Source: Mycobacteriales bacterium (GTDB lineage: Bacteria; Actinomycetota; Actinomycetes; Mycobacteriales; SCTD01). Taken from it: a stretch of 64,000 nt of DNA. Made by a program: the position numbers and the translations under genes. The stretch's first letter is position 1, and every line of letters begins with the position of its first letter. The stretch is from NCBI GenBank assembly GCA_040902655.1, contig JBBDWV010000044.1, forward strand, positions 1-64,000, in the 5' to 3' direction. The notes under the pieces are model-generated. The model made no database searches. It saw only the letters and a program-made list of their open reading frames with translations, and had not been told where the DNA came from. This document shows, one piece after another, positions 1-7,851 of this stretch.

Positions 1-1
1 A

Positions 2-55
2 CAGGTGCAACAGATCACCGGACCCGACCCCAGCGAGGAGCCCGCACCCTTCTGA
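2..55 (+). CDS. Possible 3' end of a rightward gene
   Basis: One open frame enters from the left edge and stops at TGA 53-55, ending in the residues ITGPDPSEEPAPF. A rightward gene converging on the DUF58 gene is plausible because a palindrome spans both stop codons. Only 17 codons are visible, so the product cannot be named and the frame itself is uncertain. Confidence 0.3.
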   Translation, partial: QVQQITGPDPSEEPAPF

Positions 56-75
56 TCTGACGCACCCGGATCAGA
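51..75. terminator. Palindrome spanning two convergent stop codons
   Basis: TCTGATC at 51-57 pairs perfectly with GATCAGA at 69-75 across an 11-nt loop. The arms contain the TGA of the possible rightward gene and the TGA of the leftward DUF58 gene. There is no T-tract, as usual in high-GC actinobacteria. A bidirectional terminator is an inference from position. Confidence 0.4.
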
Positions 76-1363
76 GCCGGCCGGCGGCCTTCAGTGCGAG
101 GTAGCCGTCCGCTACCGCCGGCGCGAAGGTCTCCGGCGGGGCGTCCACGACCTCGACACCCCGGCGCCGCAGGAGCAGCGTCAGGCGGCGCCGCTCGGTG
201 CGCGCCCGCTCGGCGGCCGCGGCGGCGTAGACGTCCTCGACCGAGCCGCCGGCACGTGCCATCTGCTCCACCCTCGGATCGGCGACCGCAGCCAGCAGGA
301 CGGTGTGCCGGGAGGTCAGCGAGCTCAGGTGCGGCAGCAGCCCCTGCTCCAGGGGGGCGGTGTCCAGAGAGGTGAACAGCACCACCAGCGAGCGCTGGCG
401 GGTGCGGCGCAGCACCTCGCCGACCAGTCGGCGGCCGTCGCTCTCCACGAGCGCGGGCTCCAGCCCGGCCATCGCGTCGACGACCCGCGGGAGCAGTGCG
501 TCACGGCCGACGCCTTCGACGGCCGCCCGCGGCTCCCGATCGAAGGCGAGCAGGTCGACCCGGTCACCGGCGCGCGTGGCCAGCGCACAGAGCAACAGGG
601 CGGCATCGAGCGCGGCGTCGAGCCGGGGGGCGTCGCCGACCCGGCCCGCGGAGGTGCGCGAGGTGTCCAGGACGAGCATCAGCGTGCGGTCCCGCTCCGG
701 CCGCCAGGTGCGTACGACGACGTCCTGCCGGCGGGCCGTCGCGCGCCAGTCGATGGACCGCACGTCGTCGCCCTCGACATAGTCGCGCAGCGCGTCGAAC
801 TCGGTGCCCTGTCCGCGGCCCCGCACGGCAACCGCCCCGTCGAGCTGGCGCAGCCGGGCGAGCCGCTCCGGCAGGAAGCGGCGGGAGGCGAACGGCGGCT
901 GGACGCGTACCCGCCACGGCAACTCGTGCCGGCCCTGCCGAGCCGCGATGCCGAGCGGGCCGAACGAACGCACCGTCACCCGGTCCGGCAGGCGGTCGCC
1001 GCGGCGGGTCGGTCGCAGGACCGACGTCAGGACGCGCCGCTCACCCGGCGGCACCTCGAGCGCATGGGAGCGGGGGGACGCGCCGGCCGACGGCACCCAG
1101 GCATCACGCACCAGCCCGCGTAGCCGGCGTGGGCCCGGATTGGTGACCGCAAGGCTGACCTCGACCTGCTCGCCCAGCCGGCAGGCGGTGGCTCCGCCGC
1201 GCACCAGCCGCAGCGACGAGACCGGTTGTGCAGCCAGGGCATCTGCGACGCACACCGCCGTGAGCAGCAGGACGACGACGAGCACCGTCCACAGCGACGG
1301 CAGCAGCAGCACCGGCAGCAGGCCGAGCAGGGCGAGCAGCACGGCCCGGCCGGTCAGCGCCAC
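71..1363 (-). CDS. DUF58 domain protein
   Basis: This is a membrane-anchored DUF58 protein, the usual partner of a MoxR ATPase; the pair is thought to act in assembly or maturation of envelope proteins. Two hydrophobic segments fall in about residues 5-45. The family signature DYVEGDDVRSIDWRATAR lies near the middle, followed by a von Willebrand-like core with a degenerate MIDAS motif (LVLDTSRTS). I chose the GTG at 1361-1363 because it starts just before the first membrane segment. The frame stays open to 1498, which would overlap moxR and add a Cys/Thr-rich, non-family leader. It is the last gene of a five-gene leftward operon. The family is clear; the start is uncertain. Confidence 0.88.
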   Translation of the reverse strand: MALTGRAVLLALLGLLPVLLLPSLWTVLVVVLLLTAVCVADALAAQPVSSLRLVRGGATACRLGEQVEVSLAVTNPGPRRLRGLVRDAWVPSAGASPRSHALEVPPGERRVLTSVLRPTRRGDRLPDRVTVRSFGPLGIAARQGRHELPWRVRVQPPFASRRFLPERLARLRQLDGAVAVRGRGQGTEFDALRDYVEGDDVRSIDWRATARRQDVVVRTWRPERDRTLMLVLDTSRTSAGRVGDAPRLDAALDAALLLCALATRAGDRVDLLAFDREPRAAVEGVGRDALLPRVVDAMAGLEPALVESDGRRLVGEVLRRTRQRSLVVLFTSLDTAPLEQGLLPHLSSLTSRHTVLLAAVADPRVEQMARAGGSVEDVYAAAAAERARTERRRLTLLLRRRGVEVVDAPPETFAPAVADGYLALKAAGRL

Positions 1364-1439
1364 GGTGCCGACCTGCCCGGTGCCGACCTGCCCGGTCGTG
1401 GTGTGGCCGGTCTGCTCCGTCGCGGTGTGACAGCCACGG

Positions 1440-2519
1440 TCAGCGGGGGACGGGCACCGAGGACAGGACGCCGTCGAGGACCCCGTCGCCAGTGACACCC
1501 TCCAGCTCGGCCTCGGGGCGGACGCTGACCCGGTGCCGCAGGGTGGGTCGCGCGAGCGCCTTCACGTCGTCGGGGGTGAGGTAGTCGCGGCCGGACAGCC
1601 ACGCCCAGGCCTTCGCGCCGGCCAGCAGCGCTGTGGCGCCGCGGGGCGAGACGCCCAGCGACAGCGACGGCGAGCTGCGCGTCGCGCGGCACAGGTCGAC
1701 GACATAGCCCAGCACCTCGGGCGAGACGGTCACGCCGCGCACCGCCTCGCGTCCGGCGGCCAGGTCGGCCGCGTCGGCGACCGGCCGTAGCCCGGCGGCA
1801 CGCAGGTCGCGCGGGTCGAAGCCTCTGTCGTGGGGGCCCACGACCTTGATCTCGTCCTCGCGCGACGGCAGCCCGACGGTGAGCTTGAGCAGAAAGCGGT
1901 CGAGCTGCGCTTCCGGCAGCGGGTAGGTGCCTTCGTACTCGACCGGGTTCTGGGTGGCGCACACGATGAACGGGTCGGGGAGCAGTCGCGGCGTCCCGTC
2001 CACGGTGACCTGCCGCTCCTCCATCGCCTCCAGCAGCGACGCCTGCGTCTTCGGCGGTGTGCGGTTGATCTCGTCCGCCAGCAGCAGGTTGGTGAACACC
2101 GGCCCCTCCCGGAAGGAGAAGGCCGAGGACCGGTTGTCGTAGACCAGCGAGCCGGTGATGTCGCCGGGCATCAGGTCGGGCGTGAACTGCACCCGCTTGG
2201 TGTCGAGCGACAGCGACGCGGCGACGGCGCGGACCAGCAGTGTCTTCGCGACGCCCGGCACACCCTCGAGCAGGACGTGTCCGCGACAGAGCAACGCGAG
2301 AACCAGACCGGTGACCGCAGCGTCCTGCCCGACGACCGCCTTGGCCACCTCGGAGCGCAGCGCGACCAGCGCCTCGCGGGCACCTTCGCTGCCGGACGCC
2401 CGGCGGGGGGCCCTGGCGCGCCCGGAGGTGGTCCGGGTGGTCGGCGGAGACGAGCTCGCCGCCCGGCGGCGGGCGGGTCGCTCGGGGCGGTCGGGGGACG
2501 GTCCACTCGGTGCCGTCAC
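1440..2519 (-). CDS. MoxR-family AAA+ ATPase
   Basis: This is a MoxR-type AAA+ ATPase, a chaperone-like motor normally paired with DUF58/VWA proteins. In the 359-residue product the Walker A motif GVPGVAKT is at about 86-93, Walker B is LLLADEINR, and the sensor region reads ATQNPVEYEGTYPLPEAQLD. The first 45 residues are Pro/Arg/Ser-rich and look disordered. The GTG start overlaps the stop of the upstream DUF4350 gene (GTGA), which implies translational coupling. The frame is open much further upstream, but that part is the shadow of the DUF4350 gene. The partner DUF58 gene follows directly. Confidence 0.93.
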   Translation of the reverse strand: MTAPSGPSPDRPERPARRRAASSSPPTTRTTSGRARAPRRASGSEGAREALVALRSEVAKAVVGQDAAVTGLVLALLCRGHVLLEGVPGVAKTLLVRAVAASLSLDTKRVQFTPDLMPGDITGSLVYDNRSSAFSFREGPVFTNLLLADEINRTPPKTQASLLEAMEERQVTVDGTPRLLPDPFIVCATQNPVEYEGTYPLPEAQLDRFLLKLTVGLPSREDEIKVVGPHDRGFDPRDLRAAGLRPVADAADLAAGREAVRGVTVSPEVLGYVVDLCRATRSSPSLSLGVSPRGATALLAGAKAWAWLSGRDYLTPDDVKALARPTLRHRVSVRPEAELEGVTGDGVLDGVLSSVPVPR

Positions 2520-3697
2520 GGTCCGGCCACCTCCCGGGTCAGGGCCTGCTCGAGGATGCGAAGGTCGCCGGCCAGCCGCACCAGAGCGGCGTCGTCGACC
2601 GGAGGGCCACCGTACAGAAGCCCGCCGACGACGGCCCGGTCGCTGCCGGTGCGCTCGGCGACCAGCGCGACGACGAAGGCCTGCTCCGCGCCTGCGGGCA
2701 GCCCGACGCGGGTGGCCAGCCGCTCGCGGGTGGCGGCGCGCAGTGCCTCGGCGGCCGTCCCGCGGGCCCCGGCCGCGTGGTAGAGCCGGGCGCGCCCCTC
2801 GACCGCCTCGGCGGCGCGCACGACCACCGGCAGCGGTTCCCCGACGACCCGGCCGAGCCGGCGGGCGCGCCACAGCGCGAGCACCGCACCGACGACCAGC
2901 AGCCACAGCGCGCCGAGCTTCAGCTCGTCCGCGACCAGCTCCGACAGCGGCGGCTGCTCACCCTCCGGCACCGTCCGGCCGGGGCGCGGGACGAGCCACA
3001 CGACGCGGTCGGCGTCGCCGAGCAGGCCGAGGGCGAGGGCGGCGTTGCCGCGGTGGCCGAGCCGCTCGTTGGTCAGCGGTGTCCCGTCGCCGAGCAGCGT
3101 GACGCCGACCGAGGGAAGGCGCAGCAGCGTCGCGCTGCCCGAGGCGGCGTAGCAACCGGCGGCGGGCACCCCTTCGGCGTCGTAGGTCGGGCCACCCAGA
3201 TCGACCTCTCCGGCCGTGCCCGCCAGCGGCAGCGTGCAGCCGGGCCGGCGCCGCTCCACCGGGACCGCCGGGCCGGCCCGGACCGGCAGCCCGAGCAGCT
3301 CGAGCTGGGCCTGCTCGGCGCCGACGACGAGCAACGGCGCGACCAGGCCGCCCAGCCCCGCCAGCTCGCTGCCGGTCAGGGTTTGAGGAGCGGGCACGAC
3401 CACCGTCGCCGCGGGATCGTCCGCCGCGACCACCTGCTCGACCGTCTCGACTCGCTCGACCGGGATGCCACGGTCCCGCAGCAGCGTGGCCAGCGCCCGT
3501 GCGCCGGCGGGGCTGTAGGCGTCGGGGTCGAGCCGGCCACCGGAGCCGGTCGCGCCGAGGACGCCGACGACCACCCCCACCAGCACCACCCCGGCCACCA
3601 CGAGCGCCGGTCCGCGCGCTGCCCGAGTGGCGGAGCGGACGGTCGGGCCGCTGGCGGTGAGCGGCTCGGCACCGGTCCGACCCGCGGTGCCGGTCAC
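2516..3697 (-). CDS. DUF4350 domain membrane protein
   Basis: This is a 393-residue DUF4350 protein of unknown biochemical role, found in MoxR/DUF58 operons. It has a transmembrane helix at about residues 30-50, then an extracytoplasmic region that includes the DUF4350 stretch (DPDAYSPAGARALATLLRDRG), and a second helix near residues 265-283. An Ala/Arg-rich cytoplasmic tail follows. Start and stop overlap both neighbours (ATGA with DUF4129, GTGA with moxR), so all members are probably translated as a coupled series. The family assignment rests on the conserved N-terminal region and gene context. Confidence 0.88.
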   Translation of the reverse strand: MTGTAGRTGAEPLTASGPTVRSATRAARGPALVVAGVVLVGVVVGVLGATGSGGRLDPDAYSPAGARALATLLRDRGIPVERVETVEQVVAADDPAATVVVPAPQTLTGSELAGLGGLVAPLLVVGAEQAQLELLGLPVRAGPAVPVERRRPGCTLPLAGTAGEVDLGGPTYDAEGVPAAGCYAASGSATLLRLPSVGVTLLGDGTPLTNERLGHRGNAALALGLLGDADRVVWLVPRPGRTVPEGEQPPLSELVADELKLGALWLLVVGAVLALWRARRLGRVVGEPLPVVVRAAEAVEGRARLYHAAGARGTAAEALRAATRERLATRVGLPAGAEQAFVVALVAERTGSDRAVVGGLLYGGPPVDDAALVRLAGDLRILEQALTREVAGP

Positions 3698-4308
3698 GCC
3701 ACCCCGATCCGGCTGCGCCCGACCCGCTCGTCCACCTCGACCAGCACGGCGTACGAGGCCGCGTCGGCGGCGCGACCGCCGTACCAGACCTCGTCGAACA
3801 GGACGGCGGCACGGAGCAGGTCCTCGGCGGCCGGGGGCCCCGCGGCGCCGCCGTCCCGGGCGACCTCACCGGCGGTGCGGCCGGCCCGGCGGTCCAGCGC
3901 GCCGCGGGTCTCCAGGTCGCGGACGACCGCACGCAGCCGCTCGCGCACCGCGTCGGCCCAGCGCGACTCGGCGGCCGCGACCTGCGCCAGCGCCCGGTGC
4001 TCCGGGGCCGTCAGCAGGGCGCTGCCGGCGAACAGCGGCGCCTGCCGGCTCCCGCCCTGCGCGGACGGCCGGACCCTGGCGAGCACGATGGCGACCGCGC
4101 CGCCCAGCAGCAGGAACAGCAAGAGCAGCCCGGCGGGGCCGCCCGGGACCGCGTCCGCGGCATTGTCGAACAGATCACCCAGGACGCGCAGGAGCCGACC
4201 GGCCAGGCGGATCAGCAGCGGCGGCTGCGCGGCGTCGTACTCCGGGCGGGACAGTTCCTCCCGGGCCGCCTGGCGGGCCGCCTCGCGGTCCAGGTCCAGC
4301 AGCCTCAC
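3694..4308 (-). CDS. DUF4129 domain membrane protein
   Basis: The 204-residue product has one strong transmembrane helix at about residues 59-78. The C-terminal cytoplasmic domain is typical of DUF4129 (WADAVRERLRAVVRDLETRGALD followed by RTAGEVAR). In other bacteria such proteins occur as separate genes or fused to transglutaminases, beside MoxR/DUF58. The GTG start overlaps the preceding gene's stop as GTGA. The frame remains open far upstream, but that part is antisense to the preceding membrane-protein gene. The molecular function is unknown. Confidence 0.86.
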   Translation of the reverse strand: MRLLDLDREAARQAAREELSRPEYDAAQPPLLIRLAGRLLRVLGDLFDNAADAVPGGPAGLLLLFLLLGGAVAIVLARVRPSAQGGSRQAPLFAGSALLTAPEHRALAQVAAAESRWADAVRERLRAVVRDLETRGALDRRAGRTAGEVARDGGAAGPPAAEDLLRAAVLFDEVWYGGRAADAASYAVLVEVDERVGRSRIGVA

Positions 4309-5384
4309 GACCGGTCGCTGGCCGCCGCTGTCAGCGCCACGTCCAGGCCCTCGGCGCGCATCCGCCGGTCGACGTAGAGCAGTGCCCGGACACCGGCCTG
4401 GAACGGGTCGACCAGCGTCGCCGCGACGATGCTGCCGATCGAGGAGGCGATGAGGGCGCGGGTGGCCAGCACGTCCCCACCACCGGTGAGGCCCGCCGTC
4501 GAGCCGTCGCCGAGCAGTGCGAACGGCACCTGCACCACCAGGCTGATGAATCCGGCGATCAGGAAGGTCAGCCCGGTGATGCCGAAGACCCGCCACCAGT
4601 CGCCCTTCACCAGGACCGCCGACCGGTGCAGGCTGGTGCGGACGTCGAGCCGCTCGAGCACGAGCGCGCAGGGCGCCAGGGAGTACCGGATGTAGAGGTA
4701 GATCGCTGCGGCCACGCCGCCCAGGATCAGCGGCACGCCCAGGAGGGCGAGCAGCGGCCCGCCGATCGCGATCATCAGCGTGCCGACCAGGGCGGCGGCG
4801 AAGACCAGGCCGCCGGCGAGCAGCCCGAGCAGGGCGGCGACGGCGAGCAGCCCGAGCAGCCGCGGCCGGACCTGCTCCCAGACGCCGGCCAGGCCGAGCG
4901 GCTGGCCCAGCACCGCCTTGCCGACCACCGCGGTGACGACGCCGGTCAGGATGGCGCCGGACAGCACCGCCAGCAGGCCCGTCAGCAGCCCACCGACCGC
5001 GACCCCGCCCAGCGCCGCCTCCAGCGCCTCGAGGTCCCCGCCCTGCAGGTCCGCGGCGGAGTCCGGGTCGACGAACGGGCGGAAGGCGCTCAGCAACAGG
5101 CCCACGTTGACGACGGTCGCGACGACGGCGATGACGGCCGACATGGTCAGGGTCGGCCGCGGATAGCGGCGGACGACGCCGACGGCCCCGTCGAGCAGCT
5201 CGCCCAGCCCCAGCGGTCGCAGCGGCACGACCCCCGGCTTCACGTCCGGCCGCGGTGGATCCGGTGGCTGCCCGTACTGCGGCTGCCCGTACTGCGGCTC
5301 GCCGGACGGCGGCGGAGCCGGCGGCGGGGCGGACGGCGTCGGCGGACCCCAGCCCTCGGGTGCGGTCCAACCGGGTTCGTTCAT
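4305..5384 (-). CDS. Polytopic membrane protein, glycerophosphodiesterase-membrane-domain type
   Basis: The 359-residue protein begins with a Pro/Gly/Gln-rich cytoplasmic tail containing a QYGQPQYGQP repeat. About six hydrophobic segments follow, with the motif LRPLGLGELLDGAVGVVRRYPRP before the first. This resembles the membrane domain seen in glycerophosphoryl diester phosphodiesterase-related proteins of actinobacteria; no catalytic phosphodiesterase domain is present. The ATG is preceded by a GAGGGAG ribosome-binding site. It is the first gene of the leftward operon and diverges from mtrA across about 125 bp. The exact function is unknown. Confidence 0.8.
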   Translation of the reverse strand: MNEPGWTAPEGWGPPTPSAPPPAPPPSGEPQYGQPQYGQPPDPPRPDVKPGVVPLRPLGLGELLDGAVGVVRRYPRPTLTMSAVIAVVATVVNVGLLLSAFRPFVDPDSAADLQGGDLEALEAALGGVAVGGLLTGLLAVLSGAILTGVVTAVVGKAVLGQPLGLAGVWEQVRPRLLGLLAVAALLGLLAGGLVFAAALVGTLMIAIGGPLLALLGVPLILGGVAAAIYLYIRYSLAPCALVLERLDVRTSLHRSAVLVKGDWWRVFGITGLTFLIAGFISLVVQVPFALLGDGSTAGLTGGGDVLATRALIASSIGSIVAATLVDPFQAGVRALLYVDRRMRAEGLDVALTAAASDRS

Positions 5385-5509
5385 GCTCCCTCTTCCGTGG
5401 CGGTGCCGGTGGTCCCGGTGCTGCCCATGCTGGCACGGCCAGAGTGGCTTTCCCCTCCCGCGGCCGGTCTGTGGTGCGACGATGGAGCGATGCGGACATC
5501 GGGTGCGGC

Positions 5510-6199
5510 ATGAAGGGCCGCGTGCTCGTCGTCGACGACGACCCGGCACTGGCCGAGATGCTCGGCATCGTGCTGCGCGGCGAGGGCCTGGACCCGGCCT
5601 TCGTCGCGAACGGCGACGCCGCCCTCGGGGCCTTCCGGCGGGAGAAGCCCGACCTGGTCCTGCTCGACCTGATGCTGCCCGGCACCGACGGCATCGAGGT
5701 CTGCCGCCAGATCCGCGCGGAGAGCGGCGTCCCGATCGTCATGCTCACCGCGCGCAGCGACACCCTCGACGTGGTGCTCGGCCTGGAGAGCGGTGCGGAC
5801 GACTACGTCGTCAAGCCGTTCAAGCCCAAGGAGCTGGTGGCCCGGCTGCGGGCGCGGCTGCGCCAGCGTGAGGACGCCGAGCCGGAGACGCTGACCATCG
5901 GCCCGCCGGAGGACCCGCTGACCATCGACGTACCCGGCCACAAGGTGGTGCGGGGCAGCGAGCAGGTGCAGCTGACACCGCTCGAGTTCGACCTGCTGGT
6001 CGCGCTGGCCCGTAAGCCGCACACCGTCTTCACCCGCGAGGTGCTGCTCGAGCAGGTGTGGCACTACCGGCACGCCGCCGACACCCGGCTGGTCAACGTG
6101 CACGTGCAGCGGCTGCGCGCGAAGGTCGAGCGCGACCCCGAGCACCCCCAGGTCGTGGTCACGGTCCGGGGGGTCGGCTACAAGGCAGGTCCGGCCTGA
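5510..6199 (+). CDS. mtrA: MtrA response regulator
   Basis: MtrA is the OmpR/PhoB-type response regulator of the MtrAB system, which in actinobacteria controls cell-wall, division and osmotic-stress genes. The 229-residue protein has a receiver domain with the acidic pocket VVDDD at about 7-11, phosphoacceptor Asp53 in LLDLMLPG, and the conserved Lys in VKPF. A winged-helix DNA-binding domain ends in VRGVGYKAG. I chose the ATG giving MKGRVLVVDDD; the upstream open frame lacks conserved sequence. Downstream mtrB and lpqB complete the classical operon. The length matches mycobacterial MtrA. Confidence 0.97.
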   Translation: MKGRVLVVDDDPALAEMLGIVLRGEGLDPAFVANGDAALGAFRREKPDLVLLDLMLPGTDGIEVCRQIRAESGVPIVMLTARSDTLDVVLGLESGADDYVVKPFKPKELVARLRARLRQREDAEPETLTIGPPEDPLTIDVPGHKVVRGSEQVQLTPLEFDLLVALARKPHTVFTREVLLEQVWHYRHAADTRLVNVHVQRLRAKVERDPEHPQVVVTVRGVGYKAGPA

Positions 6200-7851
6200 C
6201 CCCCGGCCTGCCCGGCGCACCGGCACCGGTAGGCACCGGGCCGGTCGACCCACCCAGCCGCCCGCGACCGGCCCCCGTCTCGCTGGACCCGCCGTGGCGG
6301 CGTGCTCTCGAGGGCGCGGCCGCGGCGGCGCACGCGGCCGGCTCGGCCGCGGCGCGCAGGTGGCGACGGTCGCTGCAGACCCGGGTCGTGGTCAGCACGC
6401 TGGTCGTGTCCGGCGTCATCATGGCGCTGTTCGCCTCGCTGCTGCTCGAGTCGGTCGGCCGCGGCCTCGTGCAGGCCAAGACCCGCACGTCCCTGGCCGA
6501 GGCACGCTCGGCCCTGCTACTGCTCGAGGCGCGCATCGGCATCGAGGATCGCAGCGCCGAGGCGCAGGAGCTGCTGCTGGAGGAGCTCGCCGCGGAGGTG
6601 CGCAGCCGCTCCTCGTCCTCGGTCGTCGTCGCCGGCCCCTCGCGCGGTAGCAGTTACGAGGCGGGCGACGCCGAGCTGGCCGACATCCCGGTGGACCTGG
6701 ACGCGCGACTGCAGATTGCGCCGGGCATGGCCTACGTCCATGCCGACGTCCCGGCCGGCGGTGCGCGTGAGCCCGGTGTGGTCGTCGGCTCCTCGTTCCG
6801 CGTGCCGGTGCTCGGGGACTACCGGGTCTTCCAGTTCTTCCCGCTGACCACCGAGAAGCAGACCCTCGATCTGGTCCGGCGCACCATCGCCGCCGCCGGG
6901 CTGCTGCTCGTGGCGCTGCTCGCCCTCATCACGGGCCTGGTCGCGCGACAGGTCGTCGCCCCAGTACGGGCTGCGGCGTCGACGGCCGAGCGGCTCGCCG
7001 AGGGCCGGCTCGACGAGCGGCTCCGGGTGCGCGGCGAGGACGAGATCGCCCGGCTGGGTTCCACCTTCAACTCGATGGCCGGCGCGTTGCAGAGCCAGAT
7101 CCAGCAGCTCGAGGACCTCTCCCGCGTCCAGCGCCGGTTCGTCTCCGACGTCTCGCACGAGCTGCGGACGCCGCTGACCACCGTGCGGATGGCCGCCGAC
7201 GTCCTCTACGACGCGCGCGAGGACTTCCCGCCCTCACCGGCCCGAGCCGCCGAGCTGCTGCAGGCCGAGCTGGACCGCTTCGAGGCGCTGCTCGTCGACC
7301 TGCTCGAGATCAGCCGGTACGACGCCAAGGCCGCTTCGCTGGACGCGTCGCCGGTGGATCTGTGTCCGCTGGTCCGCCGGGTGGCCGCCGCCGCCGCACC
7401 GCTCGCCGAGCGCAAGGGCAGCCGGCTCGACGTCGTCCTGCCGGTCTGGCCGGTCGTGGCCGACATCGAGCCGCTGCGCATCGAGCGGGCACTGCGCAAC
7501 CTGGTGGTCAACGCCGTCGAGCACGGCGAGGGCCGGCCGGTCGAGGTGCGGCTGGCCTCGACCCGCGAGATCGTCACCGTCAGCGTCCGCGACTCGGGTG
7601 TCGGCCTGCAGCCCGGCCAGGCCGGGATGGTGTTCACCCGCTTCTGGCGCGGCGACCCCTCCCGGGCACGGACCACCGGCGGCACCGGGCTGGGCCTGGC
7701 CATCGCGCTCGAGGACGTGCGTCTGCACGGCGGCTGGCTGCAGGCGGCCGGGATCCCGGGGGAGGGCTCGGTCTTCCGGATGACGCTGCCGCGCAAGGCC
7801 GGCCGGACCGCACCCAATACCCCTCTCGAACTCCCCGGCAGACCGTCGTGA
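6196..7851 (+). CDS. mtrB: MtrB sensor histidine kinase
   Basis: MtrB is the membrane sensor kinase partner of MtrA. Visible parts are a first membrane helix (TLVVSGVIMALFASLLLESV), an extracytoplasmic sensor domain, a second helix before the HAMP domain (VARQVVAPVRAAA), the phospho-acceptor motif FVSDVSHELRTPLTTVR, and the N, G1 and G2 ATP-binding boxes. The start is unusual. No ATG, GTG or TTG lies in frame near the mtrA stop. The nearest GTG (6058) would overlap mtrA by 142 bp, while a CTG at 6196-6198 overlaps the mtrA TGA as CTGA and follows an AGG. I used the CTG, which gives 551 residues, close to the usual size. Confidence 0.9.
   Translation: MTPGLPGAPAPVGTGPVDPPSRPRPAPVSLDPPWRRALEGAAAAAHAAGSAAARRWRRSLQTRVVVSTLVVSGVIMALFASLLLESVGRGLVQAKTRTSLAEARSALLLLEARIGIEDRSAEAQELLLEELAAEVRSRSSSSVVVAGPSRGSSYEAGDAELADIPVDLDARLQIAPGMAYVHADVPAGGAREPGVVVGSSFRVPVLGDYRVFQFFPLTTEKQTLDLVRRTIAAAGLLLVALLALITGLVARQVVAPVRAAASTAERLAEGRLDERLRVRGEDEIARLGSTFNSMAGALQSQIQQLEDLSRVQRRFVSDVSHELRTPLTTVRMAADVLYDAREDFPPSPARAAELLQAELDRFEALLVDLLEISRYDAKAASLDASPVDLCPLVRRVAAAAAPLAERKGSRLDVVLPVWPVVADIEPLRIERALRNLVVNAVEHGEGRPVEVRLASTREIVTVSVRDSGVGLQPGQAGMVFTRFWRGDPSRARTTGGTGLGLAIALEDVRLHGGWLQAAGIPGEGSVFRMTLPRKAGRTAPNTPLELPGRPS

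Noticed and set aside
1364-1498. Longer DUF58 start at 1498
   Set aside because: The extra residues overlap moxR, are Cys/Thr-rich and contain a short duplicated TGQVG stretch caused by a DNA repeat rather than a conserved domain.
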